Origin: an uncultured Arthrobacter sp. | GTDB lineage: Bacteria > Actinomycetota > Actinomycetes > Actinomycetales > Micrococcaceae | Reading direction: 5' to 3' | NCBI RefSeq assembly: GCF_947493765.1 | Contig: NZ_CANLSZ010000004.1 | Location: 112,461 to 176,460, forward strand | Length of the DNA stretch: 64,000 nucleotides | In this document: positions 51,280 through 64,000 of the stretch, one piece after another | How the letters are laid out: each line of letters begins with the position of its first letter | Numbering within the stretch: position 1 is the first letter of the stretch | Program-made: the position numbers and the translations under genes | The notes under the pieces: model-generated | Seen by the model: only the letters and a program-made list of their open reading frames with translations | The model's database searches: none | Told to the model about the DNA's origin: nothing

Positions 51280-52269
51280 CTAGTCCGGCAGTGACCCCTC
51301 GTTCTCCGCTGCGGCCCTCGTGGAGCTCCCGTTCGCCACCGGCCTCGGGTCCGTCTCCGGCCGGTACAGATCGGGCTCCAGGTAGATGGCGGACGCGATG
51401 GGCACCGCCGCACGGATGCGGCGCTCGGCGTTGTTGATGTCGGCCGCGATCTGCGTGCCGTTCTCCTTGCTCTCGACCGTGATCTTGGCGGCGACGAGCA
51501 GCTCCTCCGGGCCGAGGTGGAGGGTCTTCAGATGGATGATGCTGGTGGAGCCGTCGCTCTCGATGGCCGCCTCGATCTTCGCGACGTCGGCCTTCGACGC
51601 CGACTCCCCGAGGAGCAGGCTCTTGGTCTCGATGGCGAGAACGGCCGCGATGATCACCAGGAGGATGCCGATCATCGCCGTGCCGAAGGCATCCCAGACG
51701 CCGTTGTCGGTCAGGAGGGTCATGCTCACGCCGAAGAGCGCGAAGACCAGGCCCACGAGGGCGCCCAGATCCTCGAGCAGGATCACCGGCAGTTCGGGAG
51801 ACTTGGCGGTGCGGACGAAACGGACCCAGCCCATGGACCCGCGCACCTGGTTGGACTCCCGGATGGCGGTGCGGAAGGAGAAGCCCTCCGCGACGATCGC
51901 CCCGATCAGGACGGCGAGCGGCACCCACCAGAAGGAGCCCTCGATGGGGTGCGGGTCCTGGTACTTGTGGTACGCCTCGTAGAGCGCGAACAGCCCGCCG
52001 ACGCTGAAGAGCACGATCGAGACGATGAAGGCGTAGATGTAGCGCTCCCGGCCGTACCCGAAGGGGTGCTCCGGACTTGCCTGCCGCTGTGCGCGTTTTC
52101 CACCGACGAGCAGGAGGACCTGGTTGCCGGAGTCGGCCAGGGAGTGGATGCCCTCGGCCAGCATCGACGACGACCGCGTGAGCGCGAAGGCCACGAACTT
52201 GAGGACGGCGATGGTGAGATTCGCGGCGAGGGCCGCGATGATCGCCTTGTTGCCTCCGTGAGCTGCCAT
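51280..52269 (-). CDS. Cation diffusion facilitator (CDF) family transporter
   Basis: A 329-residue protein with six predicted helices and a cytosolic C-terminal ferredoxin-like domain. The metal site is in LAEGIHSLADSGNQVLLLVG (HxxxD) in helix 2, and PVILLEDLGALVGLVFAL marks helix 5, where the second metal pair reads E-D rather than the usual H-D. CDF proteins export Zn, Mn or Fe. This branch (CzcO/SLC30A9-like) is less well known. It heads the transcript with the antiporter genes, which hints at joint ion homeostasis. Confidence 0.85.
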   Translation of the reverse strand: MAAHGGNKAIIAALAANLTIAVLKFVAFALTRSSSMLAEGIHSLADSGNQVLLLVGGKRAQRQASPEHPFGYGRERYIYAFIVSIVLFSVGGLFALYEAYHKYQDPHPIEGSFWWVPLAVLIGAIVAEGFSFRTAIRESNQVRGSMGWVRFVRTAKSPELPVILLEDLGALVGLVFALFGVSMTLLTDNGVWDAFGTAMIGILLVIIAAVLAIETKSLLLGESASKADVAKIEAAIESDGSTSIIHLKTLHLGPEELLVAAKITVESKENGTQIAADINNAERRIRAAVPIASAIYLEPDLYRPETDPRPVANGSSTRAAAENEGSLPD

Positions 52270-52419
52270 GATTCGGTTCCGTTCCTTCTGCCCGCGTCGG
52301 TGGCGGGTGCGCCGTTGACGACGCCGGCCATCGATGCGTCCCGGCGCGGCGTCCGGCACTACTCTACGGACTCCCGGCGTCCCGATCGGCACAGCTCCGC
52401 ACACTGATGGCCGAGCCGT

Positions 52420-53517
52420 TCACGCGGGCCGGAGTGCCTGGGCGGCTGTACCGAGTCGTGCAGGATCGGCGCCGAGATCCGCGGGGTCGACGTCGGTCAG
52501 CAGGCTCACGGCGAGTTCGGCGATACCCGAGGACGTCTGGAAGCCGTAGCCGCCCTGCCCCGCCAGCCAGAAGAAGCCCGGATGCACGGGATCGAAGCCC
52601 ACCACCGGCAGACCCGACGCGCGCTGCGTCCGCAGCCCGGTCCATGCACGCCGGACCGCGGTGATCCCGAGCGTGGTGCGGGTCCCGAGGTGTGCGACCA
52701 GGCGATCGACGTCGCCGGGCCTGGGCTGCGCGTCACCGGGTTCGGCGAGCTCCGTCTCGCTCGGCGAGATGAGCATGCCGTCCGGATCGGGGCGGTAGTA
52801 GAACGAGTCGTCGGCGGCGGCGACCATCGGCGAGCCGGCCGCCGGGGCGTTCGCGGCGGTCACGACGGCAGCGGTGCGCCGGTACGGCAGCAGGTGCTGG
52901 GGTGCCACACCGCACAGGCGGGCGACGCCGTCCGCCCACGCCCCCGCGGCGTTCACGATCACGCCGGCGCCGATGCTCCGGCGGCCCGCCTGCACCGTCC
53001 ACGTGATGCCGTCGAAGCGCGCGGCCGTGACGGGGGCGCCCGTGATGATCACGACGCCGTCGTCACCGGCCCGGCGCCGGTGGTACTCGAGGAGCAGATC
53101 CGTGTCGGTACCCACGCAGTCCGTGTCGATCGCCGCAGCGATGAAGGTCTCCGGCCGCACCTGCGGGCTCAGGCCGAGCGCCTCGGCGTGCGAGAGCTGC
53201 CGCATGGACCCGTGGGCCTTCGCTGCGACGTCGGCCTCGGACCCGATGAGCATGAAGGACCGCGGCGCGGTGAGGGCCAGCCCGGTGGACGCCTGGACGT
53301 CGGCGAGCAGATCGAGCGTGCGCCGGGTCAGGTCCTGGACCGGTCCCGGGCCGTAGCTCGGGATGAGCTGCCGGGCGGAGCGCGACGACGTGTGGTACCC
53401 CAGCGTCGGCTCGGACTCGACGAGCACGACGGCGGCGAACGGGGCCAGGGCGGAGGCCAGCGAGAGCCCGGCGATCCCGCCCCCGACGATCAGGACGTCG
53501 CAGTCGAGGGTCCTCAT
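52420..53517 (-). CDS. FAD-dependent oxidoreductase (DAO family)
   Basis: A 365-residue flavoenzyme. The Rossmann dinucleotide motif is VLIVGGGIAGLSLASALA near residue 9, VNAAGAWADGVA is the second FAD segment, and FWLAGQGGYGFQTSSGIAEL closes the flavin site. The family includes D-amino acid, glycine and sarcosine oxidases/dehydrogenases; the overall pattern is closest to D-arginine dehydrogenase-type DauA. It follows tdh-kbl on the same strand with a 38-base gap, so a glycine or amino-acid substrate is plausible. GGGGAGAGG precedes the ATG. Confidence 0.85.
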   Translation of the reverse strand: MRTLDCDVLIVGGGIAGLSLASALAPFAAVVLVESEPTLGYHTSSRSARQLIPSYGPGPVQDLTRRTLDLLADVQASTGLALTAPRSFMLIGSEADVAAKAHGSMRQLSHAEALGLSPQVRPETFIAAAIDTDCVGTDTDLLLEYHRRRAGDDGVVIITGAPVTAARFDGITWTVQAGRRSIGAGVIVNAAGAWADGVARLCGVAPQHLLPYRRTAAVVTAANAPAAGSPMVAAADDSFYYRPDPDGMLISPSETELAEPGDAQPRPGDVDRLVAHLGTRTTLGITAVRRAWTGLRTQRASGLPVVGFDPVHPGFFWLAGQGGYGFQTSSGIAELAVSLLTDVDPADLGADPARLGTAAQALRPA

Positions 53518-53555
53518 GCGCCTCTCCCCGACGCGGTCGGCTGCGCATCCATCGG

Positions 53556-54824
53556 CTACCTGGCGCCTCCGACGTGCGCGCCGGGAGTGCCGTCCGTGGT
53601 CGGTTCCTCATGCTCGCCTGCGACCTCGGTCCGTGCGATCTCGGCCCGTGCGGCCACGAACGCTGCCACGCAGGCCTCGATGTCCTCGGGGGTGTGGGCG
53701 GCGGAGAGCTGCACCCGGATGCGCGCAGCACCCTTCGGCACCACCGGGTAGCTGAAGGCCGTGACGAAGACCCCGTGGGCCAGCATCGCGTCGGCGGCGC
53801 GGGCGGCCTGCACGGCGTCGCCGAACATGACGGGGATGATCGCGTGTTCGCCCTCGAGGAGGTCGAAGCCCTCCTCGGTCATCCGGCGGCGGAACAGTGC
53901 CGCGTTGGCCGTGAGCGTCCCGCGCAGCTCACCGCTGTTCTGTACCAGGTCCAGTGCCGTCAGGGTCGCGGAGACGATCGACGGCGCGAGCGAGTTCGAG
54001 AAGAGGTACGGCCGCGCACGCTGCCGCAGGAGGGCGACGATCTCCGAGCGCGCCGCGACGTATCCTCCGGACGCACCCCCCAGCGCCTTGCCGAAGGTCC
54101 CCGTGAAGATGTCCACCCGGTCCGCGACGCCGGCGTGCTCCGGGGTTCCCGCACCGGTGGCGCCCATGAAGCCGACGGCATGGGAGTCGTCCACCATGAC
54201 CATCGCATCGTAGCGCTCGGCGAGATCGCAGATCGCCTCGAGCGGGGCCAGGTAGCCGTCCATGGAGAACACGCCGTCGGTGACCACCAGTCGACGGCGG
54301 GCACCGGAGGCCTCCTGCAGCTTCGCCTCGAGATCGGCCATGTCCCGATTCGCATAGCGGAACCGCTGGGCCTTGGACAGGCGGATGCCGTCGATGATGG
54401 AGGCGTGGTTCAGTGCGTCCGAGATCACGGCGTCGTCGGCGCCCAGGAGAGATTCGAAGACCCCGCCGTTGGCGTCGAAGCAGGAGGAGAACAGGATGGT
54501 GTCCTCGGTCCCGAGGAACCGGGACATGCGCTGCTCGAGCTCCAGGTGCAGATCCTGCGTGCCGCAGATGAAACGCACGGAGGCCATCCCGAACCCGCGC
54601 TCGTCCAGCGCCGTCTTCGCTGCGGAGATGATGTCCGGGTGGTCGGCGAGCCCCAGGTAGTTGTTGGCGCAGAAGTTCAGCACCTTCGCGTCCCCGGCGT
54701 CCAGGGCTCCGGCCGTGATGTGGCTGGACTGGGGCGAGGTGATGCGGCGCTCGTGCTTGAAGAGGCCTGCGGCGCGGATGTCGTCGAGCTCACCGGCGAG
54801 CTGGTCGCGGACTGCTGTGTACAT
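53556..54824 (-). CDS. kbl: Glycine C-acetyltransferase (2-amino-3-ketobutyrate CoA ligase)
   Basis: Splits 2-amino-3-ketobutyrate with CoA into glycine and acetyl-CoA. The 422-residue PLP enzyme of the alpha-oxoamine synthase family has the usual [12 protein letters not shown] near residue 50, the Lys Schiff-base motif [14 protein letters not shown] near residue 242 and [12 protein letters not shown] with the conserved His. It has a C-terminal extension of about 20 residues. AGGAGG precedes the start, 14 bases after the tdh stop, so the two are one operon. Confidence 0.95.
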   Translation of the reverse strand: MYTAVRDQLAGELDDIRAAGLFKHERRITSPQSSHITAGALDAGDAKVLNFCANNYLGLADHPDIISAAKTALDERGFGMASVRFICGTQDLHLELEQRMSRFLGTEDTILFSSCFDANGGVFESLLGADDAVISDALNHASIIDGIRLSKAQRFRYANRDMADLEAKLQEASGARRRLVVTDGVFSMDGYLAPLEAICDLAERYDAMVMVDDSHAVGFMGATGAGTPEHAGVADRVDIFTGTFGKALGGASGGYVAARSEIVALLRQRARPYLFSNSLAPSIVSATLTALDLVQNSGELRGTLTANAALFRRRMTEEGFDLLEGEHAIIPVMFGDAVQAARAADAMLAHGVFVTAFSYPVVPKGAARIRVQLSAAHTPEDIEACVAAFVAARAEIARTEVAGEHEEPTTDGTPGAHVGGAR

Positions 54825-54838
54825 GGTGTTCCTGCCTC

Positions 54839-55882
54839 CTAGAACCTGGTCCAGTCGAGGACCACTTTGCCGCTCGCGCCGTCGCGTGCGGTGGTGAAAC
54901 CCTGCTGCCACCGATCGGCGGGCAGGCAGTCGGTGACCACGGAGGAGACCGCGTCCCGCAGCGTCCTGTCGGACTGCAGCATGGCGCTCATCGCGTACCA
55001 GGTCTCGAACATCTCGCGCCCGTAGATCCCCTTGAGGGTGAGCATGTGTGTGACCATCTTGCCCCAGTCGATGGTGATGGGGCCCGCGGGGAGGCCGAGC
55101 ATGGCGATCCGGCCGCCGTGGTTCATGTTGTCGATCATCTCGGGCAGCGCGGTGGCGTGACCGGACATCTCCATCCCGACGTCGAAGCCCTCCTTCATGC
55201 CCAGCTCGATCTGCGCGTCGGCGATGCGGGTCCGGGAGACGTCGATGGCGAGATCCGCTCCGGCGCCGCGTGCCAGGGCGAGCCTGGGTGCGGAGACGTC
55301 CGTGATGGCGATCTTCCGGGCGCCGGCGTGCCGGGCGACCGCGACAGCCATCAGGCCGATCGGTCCGGCACCGGTGATGAGGACGTCCTCGCCCACGAGC
55401 GGGAAGCTGAGCGCGGTGTGCACCGCGTTGCCGAACGGGTCGAACACGGCGCCGAGCTCGGGGGTGATCGTCGCGTCGTGGACCCAGACATTGGTCTCGG
55501 GGATGACGACGAACTCGGCGAAGGCGCCGTCGCGCTGCACCCCGACGCTGGAGGTCCGGATGCACATCTGGCGGCGGCCGGCCCGACAGTTGCGGCAGAT
55601 GCCGCAGACGATGTGCCCCTCGCCGGAGACCCGGTCCCCCACCCGCACATCGCGGATGCCGTCCCCGAGGGCCACCACCTCGCCGTAGAACTCGTGGCCG
55701 GGGATCAGGGGGGCCTCGATCATGCCCTGCGCCCAGGGGTCCCAGCTCTCGATGTGGAGATCGGTGCCGCAGATGCCGGTGGTCATGACCCGGATCTTCA
55801 CCTCGCCCGGGCCGGCCTCGGGCTCGGGTCGGTCCACGAGTTCGAAACCGGGGTGCGCCCCGGATTTGTACAGCGCCTTCAC
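54839..55882 (-). CDS. tdh: L-threonine 3-dehydrogenase
   Basis: Oxidises threonine to 2-amino-3-ketobutyrate with NAD+. The 347-residue zinc-dependent medium-chain dehydrogenase has catalytic zinc ligands in [15 protein letters not shown] and [11 protein letters not shown], a structural zinc site [15 protein letters not shown], and the NAD-binding motif [31 protein letters not shown] and [13 protein letters not shown] are Tdh-type. GTG start at 55882 with AAGGA upstream. A TATCGT hexamer at 55978-55973 (minus strand) could be the -10 of tdh-kbl. Confidence 0.95.
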   Translation of the reverse strand: MKALYKSGAHPGFELVDRPEPEAGPGEVKIRVMTTGICGTDLHIESWDPWAQGMIEAPLIPGHEFYGEVVALGDGIRDVRVGDRVSGEGHIVCGICRNCRAGRRQMCIRTSSVGVQRDGAFAEFVVIPETNVWVHDATITPELGAVFDPFGNAVHTALSFPLVGEDVLITGAGPIGLMAVAVARHAGARKIAITDVSAPRLALARGAGADLAIDVSRTRIADAQIELGMKEGFDVGMEMSGHATALPEMIDNMNHGGRIAMLGLPAGPITIDWGKMVTHMLTLKGIYGREMFETWYAMSAMLQSDRTLRDAVSSVVTDCLPADRWQQGFTTARDGASGKVVLDWTRF

Positions 55883-56013
55883 CGGACAGTTCCTTCCATA
55901 GCGCCTCCGGACCGTGGCGGGGTGGGCCCGGGCCGGGCGCTGCGAGTACCGGGCGGGATGTGCCCGGATGCAACGATAGCAGCGGGGCGCCGCGGACCTC
56001 CGTCGGGGGTCCG

Positions 56014-56910
56014 TCAGGTCCCGTCCTCGAGGACGGCGGCGAGGGTCTGCGCGCCGAGCTCGACCAGGGACGGCGCGTCGGACGAGGAGGCGAGCAGGGC
56101 ACTGCCGATGCTCAGGGCCCACCCGCGGGCCCGTGTCCAGGTCGCTGCATCCGTGGGCCGGAGGTGTTCCAGCTCCGCGCGGAACGCCGCCCGGCCGGCG
56201 GCATCGAAGTGCAGCCAGGCCGCCGCGAGATCCGTGGCCGGGTCCCCCGAGCACAGATCGCCGAAGTCGACGACGCCGGCCAGCGCGCCGTCGGGGGCCA
56301 GGACGGTGTTCGCGGCATGGAGATCGCCGTGCAGCCAGAGCGGCGCAGCGGACCAGGGGGGTGCGGCGAGGGCCGCGACCCACACCTGGAGCAGACGATC
56401 GGAGGGCATCCCGCGCAGTGCCTCGACGCGCGCACGCACGACGGCGTCACGTGCCTCGAGCGGACCGCCGCGCCCCACCGGGCTCACGGGTGCTTCGGGC
56501 GGGGCGGGCCGCTGGAATCCGGCGAGGAACCGCGCGAGCGCCGCGGCCGCTGCCCTGCGATCGGCGCGCGGCACGGTGTTGCTGCTCGCACCCTCGATCC
56601 AGCGGCAGACGGACCAGTGCCACCTGTACCCGGTGCCCGGTGAACCGCAGGCCAGAGGAGCCGACGTCGGCAGGTCCAGCCCGCTCACGAGGTCCGGCAA
56701 CCACCGCTGTTCCGCGACCATGAGCGGTTCCGCTGCCTCGCGCTGCGGCAACCGCACCACCAGATCATCGCCCAGCCGGAACAGGACGTTGTCCCAGCCG
56801 TGGCCCGCGTAGGTGAGCGGCAGATCCGCCAGCTCGGGGTGCTGGTCCGCGAGCAGCGCGGCGACGAGGGAGGGCGTGAGGCGGACCTCCGCCGGTGGCA
56901 TCAGCGCCAT
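56014..56910 (-). CDS. Aminoglycoside phosphotransferase-family kinase
   Basis: A 298-residue APH/choline-kinase-like protein. The catalytic loop is [11 protein letters not shown] (Asp, Asn) near residue 192, and the metal-binding motif is [16 protein letters not shown]-terminal region [26 protein letters not shown] is the nucleotide lobe. Homologues phosphorylate aminoglycosides, macrolides or small hydroxylated metabolites; sequence alone does not show resistance. It lies downstream of the gat operon, with 34 bases to the gatB stop. Confidence 0.83.
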   Translation of the reverse strand: MALMPPAEVRLTPSLVAALLADQHPELADLPLTYAGHGWDNVLFRLGDDLVVRLPQREAAEPLMVAEQRWLPDLVSGLDLPTSAPLACGSPGTGYRWHWSVCRWIEGASSNTVPRADRRAAAAALARFLAGFQRPAPPEAPVSPVGRGGPLEARDAVVRARVEALRGMPSDRLLQVWVAALAAPPWSAAPLWLHGDLHAANTVLAPDGALAGVVDFGDLCSGDPATDLAAAWLHFDAAGRAAFRAELEHLRPTDAATWTRARGWALSIGSALLASSSDAPSLVELGAQTLAAVLEDGT

Positions 56911-56944
56911 CGCGCCCTTCCTCGGGTCGTGCCGCGGGGCGGTG

Positions 56945-58458
56945 TCAGCCCTCGACGCCGAGGCGCTGCAGGATGAGTTCGCGGACCCGTCCCGCGTCGG
57001 CCTGGCCGCGGGTGGCCTTCATGACCCCGCCCACGATCGCGCCGACGGCCTGGATCTTGCCGCCGCGGATCTTGTCGGCCACGTCGGGCTGGGCCGCCAG
57101 GGCACCGTCGATCGCGTCGAGCAGGGGACCGTCGTCGGACACGACGGCGAGGCCGCGCTGCTCCACCACCTCGGCGGGCGTCCCCTCCCCCGCGAGGACG
57201 CCGTCGAGCACGTCGCGCGAGAGCTTGTCGTTGATCTTCCCGGAGTCGATGAGGCCCTGGAGCTCCACCACCAGCTCGGGTGTCACACCGAGCTCGGACG
57301 GCTCGACGTCGGCGAGCTTCGCCCGGCGCGAGATCTCACCCATCCACCACTTGCGGGCGGCGACGGCGCCCACCCCGGCGGCGACGGTGTCCTCGATCGA
57401 CGTCATCACGCCGGCGTTCACCACGTCGCGGAACTCGGCGTCGGAGTAGCCCCAGTCGGCCTGGAGCCGCTTGCGCCGTTCGGCGGGAGGCTCGGGCAGC
57501 GACGCCCGCAGCGCCTCGATCCAGGCCTCGTCCGTCACCACGGGGACCAGATCGGGCTCGGGGAAGTACCGGTAGTCGTCGGCGTCGGACTTGGGGCGTC
57601 CCGATGTGGTGGAGCGCGTGTCCTCGTGCCAGTGACGCGTCTCCTGCAGGATCGGCGTGCCGGAGTCGAGCACGGCGGCGTGCCGCTGGATCTCGTAGCG
57701 GACGGCGTGCTCGACGGCGCGCAGCGAGTTCACGTTCTTCGTCTCGGTGCGCGTACCGAACTGCTCGCGGCCGTGCGGGCGGAGCGAGACGTTCGCGTCG
57801 CAGCGCACGTTGCCGCGCTCCATGCGCGCGTCGGACACACCGAGATTCTTCACGATCTCGCGGATCGCCGCGACGTAGGCCTTCGCGAGCTCGGGGGCCC
57901 TCGCGCCCGCACCCTCGATCGGCTTGGTGACGATCTCGATCAGCGGCACCCCGGCCCGGTTGTAGTCCACGAGCGAGTACTCGGCACCCTGGATGCGACC
58001 CGTGGACCCGCCCATGTGCGTGAGCTTCCCGGCGTCCTCCTCCATGTGGGCGCGCTCGATCTCCACCGTGAACACCGTGCCGTCGGCCAGTTCGATGTCG
58101 ATGGACCCGTCGTAGGCGATCGGGTCCTCGAACTGGGAGGTCTGGAAGTTCTTCGGGGTGTCCGGGTAGAAGTAGTTCTTCCGGGCGAAATAGCACTTCT
58201 CGGCGATGCTGCAGTTCAGCGCGAGGCCGATCTTGATCGCCGATTCCACGGCCACACCGTTGACCACGGGCAGCACCCCGGGCAGGCCCAGATCCACCGG
58301 CGTCACATTGGTGTTCGGCACGTCCCCGAAGGCGTTCGGCGCGGACGAGAACATCTTGGTCCTCGTGTTGAGCTCCACGTGGACCTCGAAGCCGAGCACG
58401 GGATCGTACTTCTCCATGGCCTCGTCGAAGGACAGGACCTCATCGGTACCAGCAGTCA

Positions 58459-58459
<1 letters not shown>
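56945..58459 (-). CDS. gatB: Aspartyl/glutamyl-tRNA amidotransferase subunit B
   Basis: Subunit of GatCAB, which converts Glu-tRNA(Gln) and Asp-tRNA(Asn) to the amides. The 504-residue length is normal. Signatures: [40 protein letters not shown] and [13 protein letters not shown] (kinase/tRNA-binding site), and a C-terminal YqeY-like domain. The ATG overlaps the gatA stop (TAATG). tRNA-Asn is in the same window, 31 kb away, without an asnS gene in view. Confidence 0.97.
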
Positions 58460-59973
<1,514 letters not shown>

Positions 59974-59976
59974 GGT

Positions 59977-60273
59977 CTACTCCCCGTCCAGGATGGCCGG
60001 GACCCTGAACCGGCCGTCGGCGTTGTCGGGTGCGCCCAGGAGCGCTTCCTCGTTCGTGAGCGTCGTGCCCACCACGTCCTCGCGGAACACGTTGCTCAGC
60101 GGGATCGGGTGGCTCGTGGCGGGCACGTCGTCGCCCGCCACCTCGCTGATGCTCCTGACGGAATCGACGATCACGGCGAGCTCCCCGGCCATGCGGTCGA
60201 GTTCGTCGTCGGTCATGTCGATGTGGGCGAGACGCGCCAGATGCGCGACGTCGTCCCGGTTGAGCTCGGCCAT
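59977..60273 (-). CDS. gatC: Aspartyl/glutamyl-tRNA amidotransferase subunit C
   Basis: The small 98-residue stabilising subunit. It starts with the family pattern ELNRDDVAHLARLAHIDMTDDEL and ends with FRVPAILDGE. GGGGAG lies a few bases before the ATG. TAGACT at 60316-60311 (minus strand) is a fair -10 for the gatCAB operon. Confidence 0.95.
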   Translation of the reverse strand: MAELNRDDVAHLARLAHIDMTDDELDRMAGELAVIVDSVRSISEVAGDDVPATSHPIPLSNVFREDVVGTTLTNEEALLGAPDNADGRFRVPAILDGE

Positions 60274-60383
60274 GGATCTCCCCTGGAAGTCGGAGTGGGT
60301 TTCTGCGTCCAGTCTAGTGCTGGCGCGGCGGGGCCCCGCACGCGCGGGCGCCCGGGGTGGCCCGGTCCGGGCCGGCGGGAGAG

Positions 60384-60911
60384 TCAGAGCGGGAGGCGGA
60401 ACACCCAGAGCAGGATGTCCTCGTTCGGGACTTCCCAGTCGCGCTCGGGCACGCGGGTGAAGCCCATCGAGAGGTACAGCCGGTGGGCGCGCACCATGTC
60501 CGAGCCGCTCGTCAGGCTGACGGCTTCGATGCCGGGCAGCGCACGCGCGTGCTCGATGATGCGCTCCACCATCGCGCGGCCGATCCCGCCCCGCTGGACC
60601 GTCGGGTCGACGGCCAGCATGCGGAACTCCAGCTCGCCCTCGATGGCGATGTCCGTGTACCGCTGACCCGCGAACGTGAGCGCCACGGACCCGACGACGG
60701 TACCGTCCCGCTCGGCCACCCAGACCTCGGCGTGCTGGGCGCGGTGCTCGATGTCGGACAGGACCGAGACGTAGGGGTGGGCCGCATCGGTGAAGTAGCC
60801 GGCCTCGAGGTAGGCGTCGCGCGTGATGCGCCGGACGTCGTCGTAGTCCTCGGGACGGACGGGGCGGATGGTGGTGGCGGAGTCCGCCGGCGGCATGGGC
60901 GCTGTGGTCAC
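60384..60911 (-). CDS. GNAT-family N-acetyltransferase
   Basis: A 175-residue acetyltransferase with a single GNAT domain: TIRPVRPEDYDDVRRITRD at the start, LEFRMLAVDPTVQRGGIGRAMVERII with the acetyl-CoA loop (RGGIGRA) near residue 105, and HRLYLSMGFTRVPERDW. Substrate unknown. GTG start at 60911. It is upstream of gatC on the same strand, separated by 110 bases that include the gatCAB promoter candidate. Confidence 0.87.
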   Translation of the reverse strand: MTTAPMPPADSATTIRPVRPEDYDDVRRITRDAYLEAGYFTDAAHPYVSVLSDIEHRAQHAEVWVAERDGTVVGSVALTFAGQRYTDIAIEGELEFRMLAVDPTVQRGGIGRAMVERIIEHARALPGIEAVSLTSGSDMVRAHRLYLSMGFTRVPERDWEVPNEDILLWVFRLPL

Positions 60912-60957
60912 CGGCTCATTTTGCCACGGCGAGCCGCAGGGACCGGTGCCCCGCGCA

Positions 60958-61308
60958 TCACACCAGGACGGCGATGCCCGTGTTGAGCACCGTCAGCGCT
61001 CCGACCGACCAGAAGAGGATCGACGGGCTGGTGCCCTCACGCCGCTGACGGGAACCGCCGATCCCGAGCAGGGCACCGATGACGACCAGCACCACGAGCT
61101 TGGTGCCGATCTTCACGTAGTCGAGGTCGCCGTCGAGCCCCCACGGGGCGGCCAGGGTGAGACCGGTGGCGAGTGCCGCGACCATGCCCCACTGCATGGT
61201 CCGTGTGATCCGCTGCCGTGTGTCCACCACCTCGATGAGCCATGCCCCGAAGAGCGCTCCGAAGCTGAGCAGATGCAGGACGACGACGATCCCGCGCAGG
61301 GTTTCCAT
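60958..61308 (-). CDS. Small four-helix membrane protein
   Basis: A 116-residue hydrophobic protein: METLRGIVVVLHLLSFGAL begins helix 1, and three more helices follow (about 38-56, 65-84, 95-114). The His in the first helix and the TRQRITRTMQWGM loop suggest a haem-binding DUF-type fold (DUF2269/CopD-like), but I cannot prove it. GAGGAAG lies just before the ATG at 61308. Role unknown. Confidence 0.65.
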   Translation of the reverse strand: METLRGIVVVLHLLSFGALFGAWLIEVVDTRQRITRTMQWGMVAALATGLTLAAPWGLDGDLDYVKIGTKLVVLVVIGALLGIGGSRQRREGTSPSILFWSVGALTVLNTGIAVLV

Positions 61309-61380
61309 ACTTCCTCGATCCTTTCCTAACCCGTTCGTGCACACGGCTGGGTGTGCACGCCGGGGAGTCCGCCCGACCTG

Positions 61381-61478
61381 TGCGGCGGTGCCCGTACAGC
61401 GGTGCCCGTACAGCGGTGCCCGTACAGCGGTGTCCGTACAGCGGTGTCCGTACAGCGGTGTCCGTACGGCGGTGTCCG
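61381..61478. repeat. Seven 14-bp tandem repeats
   Basis: Seven units of TACAGCGGTGYCCG (first unit TGCGGCGGTGCCCG, last TACGGCGGTGTCCG) lie in the 269-base gap between the DUF2087 gene stop and the small membrane protein start. The middle units are near-perfect. No gene or hairpin terminator is seen in this gap. Confidence 0.95.
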
Positions 61479-61577
61479 TGAGCGGCTCCGCGATCCATGG
61501 AGCCCCGCGGCCTTGAGCCGATGATCGCACGTCCCCCTGCGTCCGTCGAACCGGCCAGCGCTCCTGCGCCCGTCGGT

Positions 61578-62051
61578 TCAGGAGGCTCGGCCCTCCGCCA
61601 CCCGCCGATATCCCGTACCGTCCGGATAGCGCTCCACCAACCCGTGGTCGACGAGCGCACACCGGAGGGTGGGGATGTCCCGGGTGACGGTCGCGAGCAG
61701 TCGGTTGACCTCCGGCTCGGAGAGCTCCTCGTCGGACGGAAGGAGCCGCTCGGCGAGGTGGGCGAGCAGATCCGCGCGGTCCTGGCCGGCGCGTGGCAGC
61801 CTGTCGATCCGACCGTCGCGGAAGAACCTGTCGACGCCCCTCGGGGTCCCCGGAGCCGCGGCCGTCAGGACCGTTGTGAAGAGTTGCCCGTCCACGGTGA
61901 GGTCGGCGCCGAGCAGGCCGGCGTCGACGAGGCGCTGGGTCTCCTTGCGCGTCGCCTCCAGCGGCTGGTGCAGGACCGCCAGCGCGTACAACTCCCGCGC
62001 GCGGGTCCCTGCCAGGGTGGAGAAGATCTGCTGCCAGGACGGCGTGCTCAT
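61578..62051 (-). CDS. DUF2087 domain protein
   Basis: A 157-residue cytosolic protein. The C-terminal ~80 residues carry the DUF2087 pattern: RFFRDGRIDRLPRAGQDR, then LSEPEVNRLLATV and LRCALVDHGLVERYPDGTGYRRV, a winged-helix-like motif in which LR-x-x-L-x-D-x-G-L/Y is typical. The N-terminal part (ELYALAVLHQPLEATRKET) resembles an ArsR/MarR-type helix-turn-helix, so a DNA-binding regulator is plausible. It follows ligA by 33 bases on the same strand. Function unknown. Confidence 0.78.
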   Translation of the reverse strand: MSTPSWQQIFSTLAGTRARELYALAVLHQPLEATRKETQRLVDAGLLGADLTVDGQLFTTVLTAAAPGTPRGVDRFFRDGRIDRLPRAGQDRADLLAHLAERLLPSDEELSEPEVNRLLATVTRDIPTLRCALVDHGLVERYPDGTGYRRVAEGRAS

Positions 62052-62084
62052 GGGAGCCTCTCGGAGGGTCGGGCGGAGGACGCG

Positions 62085-64000
<1,916 letters not shown>

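Noticed and set aside
56014..56910. Aminoglycoside resistance gene
   Set aside because: The APH fold is shared by many metabolic kinases; no mobile element or resistance context is present.
61381..61478. CRISPR-like repeat
   Set aside because: The 14-bp units are directly adjacent without spacers, so it is a simple tandem array.

Overview
This is a chromosomal window from a high-GC actinobacterium. Third codon positions are almost all G or C, several genes start with GTG, and the content is Micrococcaceae-like (an Arthrobacter relative is the best guess). It carries actinobacterial hallmarks: a SAM-IV riboswitch before metY, the order rpsB-tsf-pyrH-frr-cdsA, DivIVA-motif proteins, a class II dimeric GlyRS, and a hut pathway that goes through formimidoylglutamate deiminase. 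I see no insertion sequence, prophage, CRISPR array or plasmid gene. The genus is inferred from gene content only.

Layout. 1-2.8 kb: 2-oxoacid dehydrogenase genes (E1alpha, E1beta, start of E2) with a divergent Lrp/AsnC regulator. 3.5-9.6 kb: two sodium:solute symporters, each with a small membrane partner, around a LytS-like kinase and LytTR response regulator. 9.6-15.8 kb: a three-motif DivIVA-like protein and the cdsA, frr, pyrH, tsf, rpsB block, then an M23 peptidase-like protein. 15.8-25.5 kb: glutaryl-CoA dehydrogenase-like enzyme, a CAU tRNA, a glycosyltransferase, transporters, a holin-X-like protein, an SDR/DUF2867 protein and tRNA-Asn. 25.5-34.8 kb: dnaG, dgt, dusB, an acyltransferase, a double GNAT, glyS, a DMT transporter and an S4 protein. 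35-40.6 kb: an esterase, a SGNH hydrolase, and metY-metX under a SAM-IV riboswitch. 40.6-49.6 kb: a frameshifted CPBP gene and a complete histidine-degradation locus (IclR regulator, hutU, M20 hydrolase, hutF, hutI; divergent hutH). 49.6-56.9 kb: Kef-type antiporter with TrkA-C subunit, a CDF transporter, and tdh-kbl plus a FAD oxidoreductase for threonine/glycine catabolism. 56.9-64 kb: gatCAB, GNAT, a DUF2087 protein and ligA, cut by the window end.

How parts fit together. The hut locus should turn histidine into glutamate through urocanate, imidazolonepropionate, formimidoylglutamate and N-formylglutamate. No HutG-type deformylase is present, and an M20 amidohydrolase sits where one would be expected. 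Tdh and Kbl split threonine into glycine and acetyl-CoA. MetX and MetY make homocysteine from homoserine under SAM control. The kinase/LytTR pair probably senses a small carboxylate and controls one or both symporters.

The most unusual structural signal is a set of short tandem repeats (8, 11, 12/13, 13 or 14 bp units, unrelated in sequence) lying mostly at gene 3' ends. Three of them physically include the stop codon of the neighbouring gene (near 9631, 15789 and 34978).
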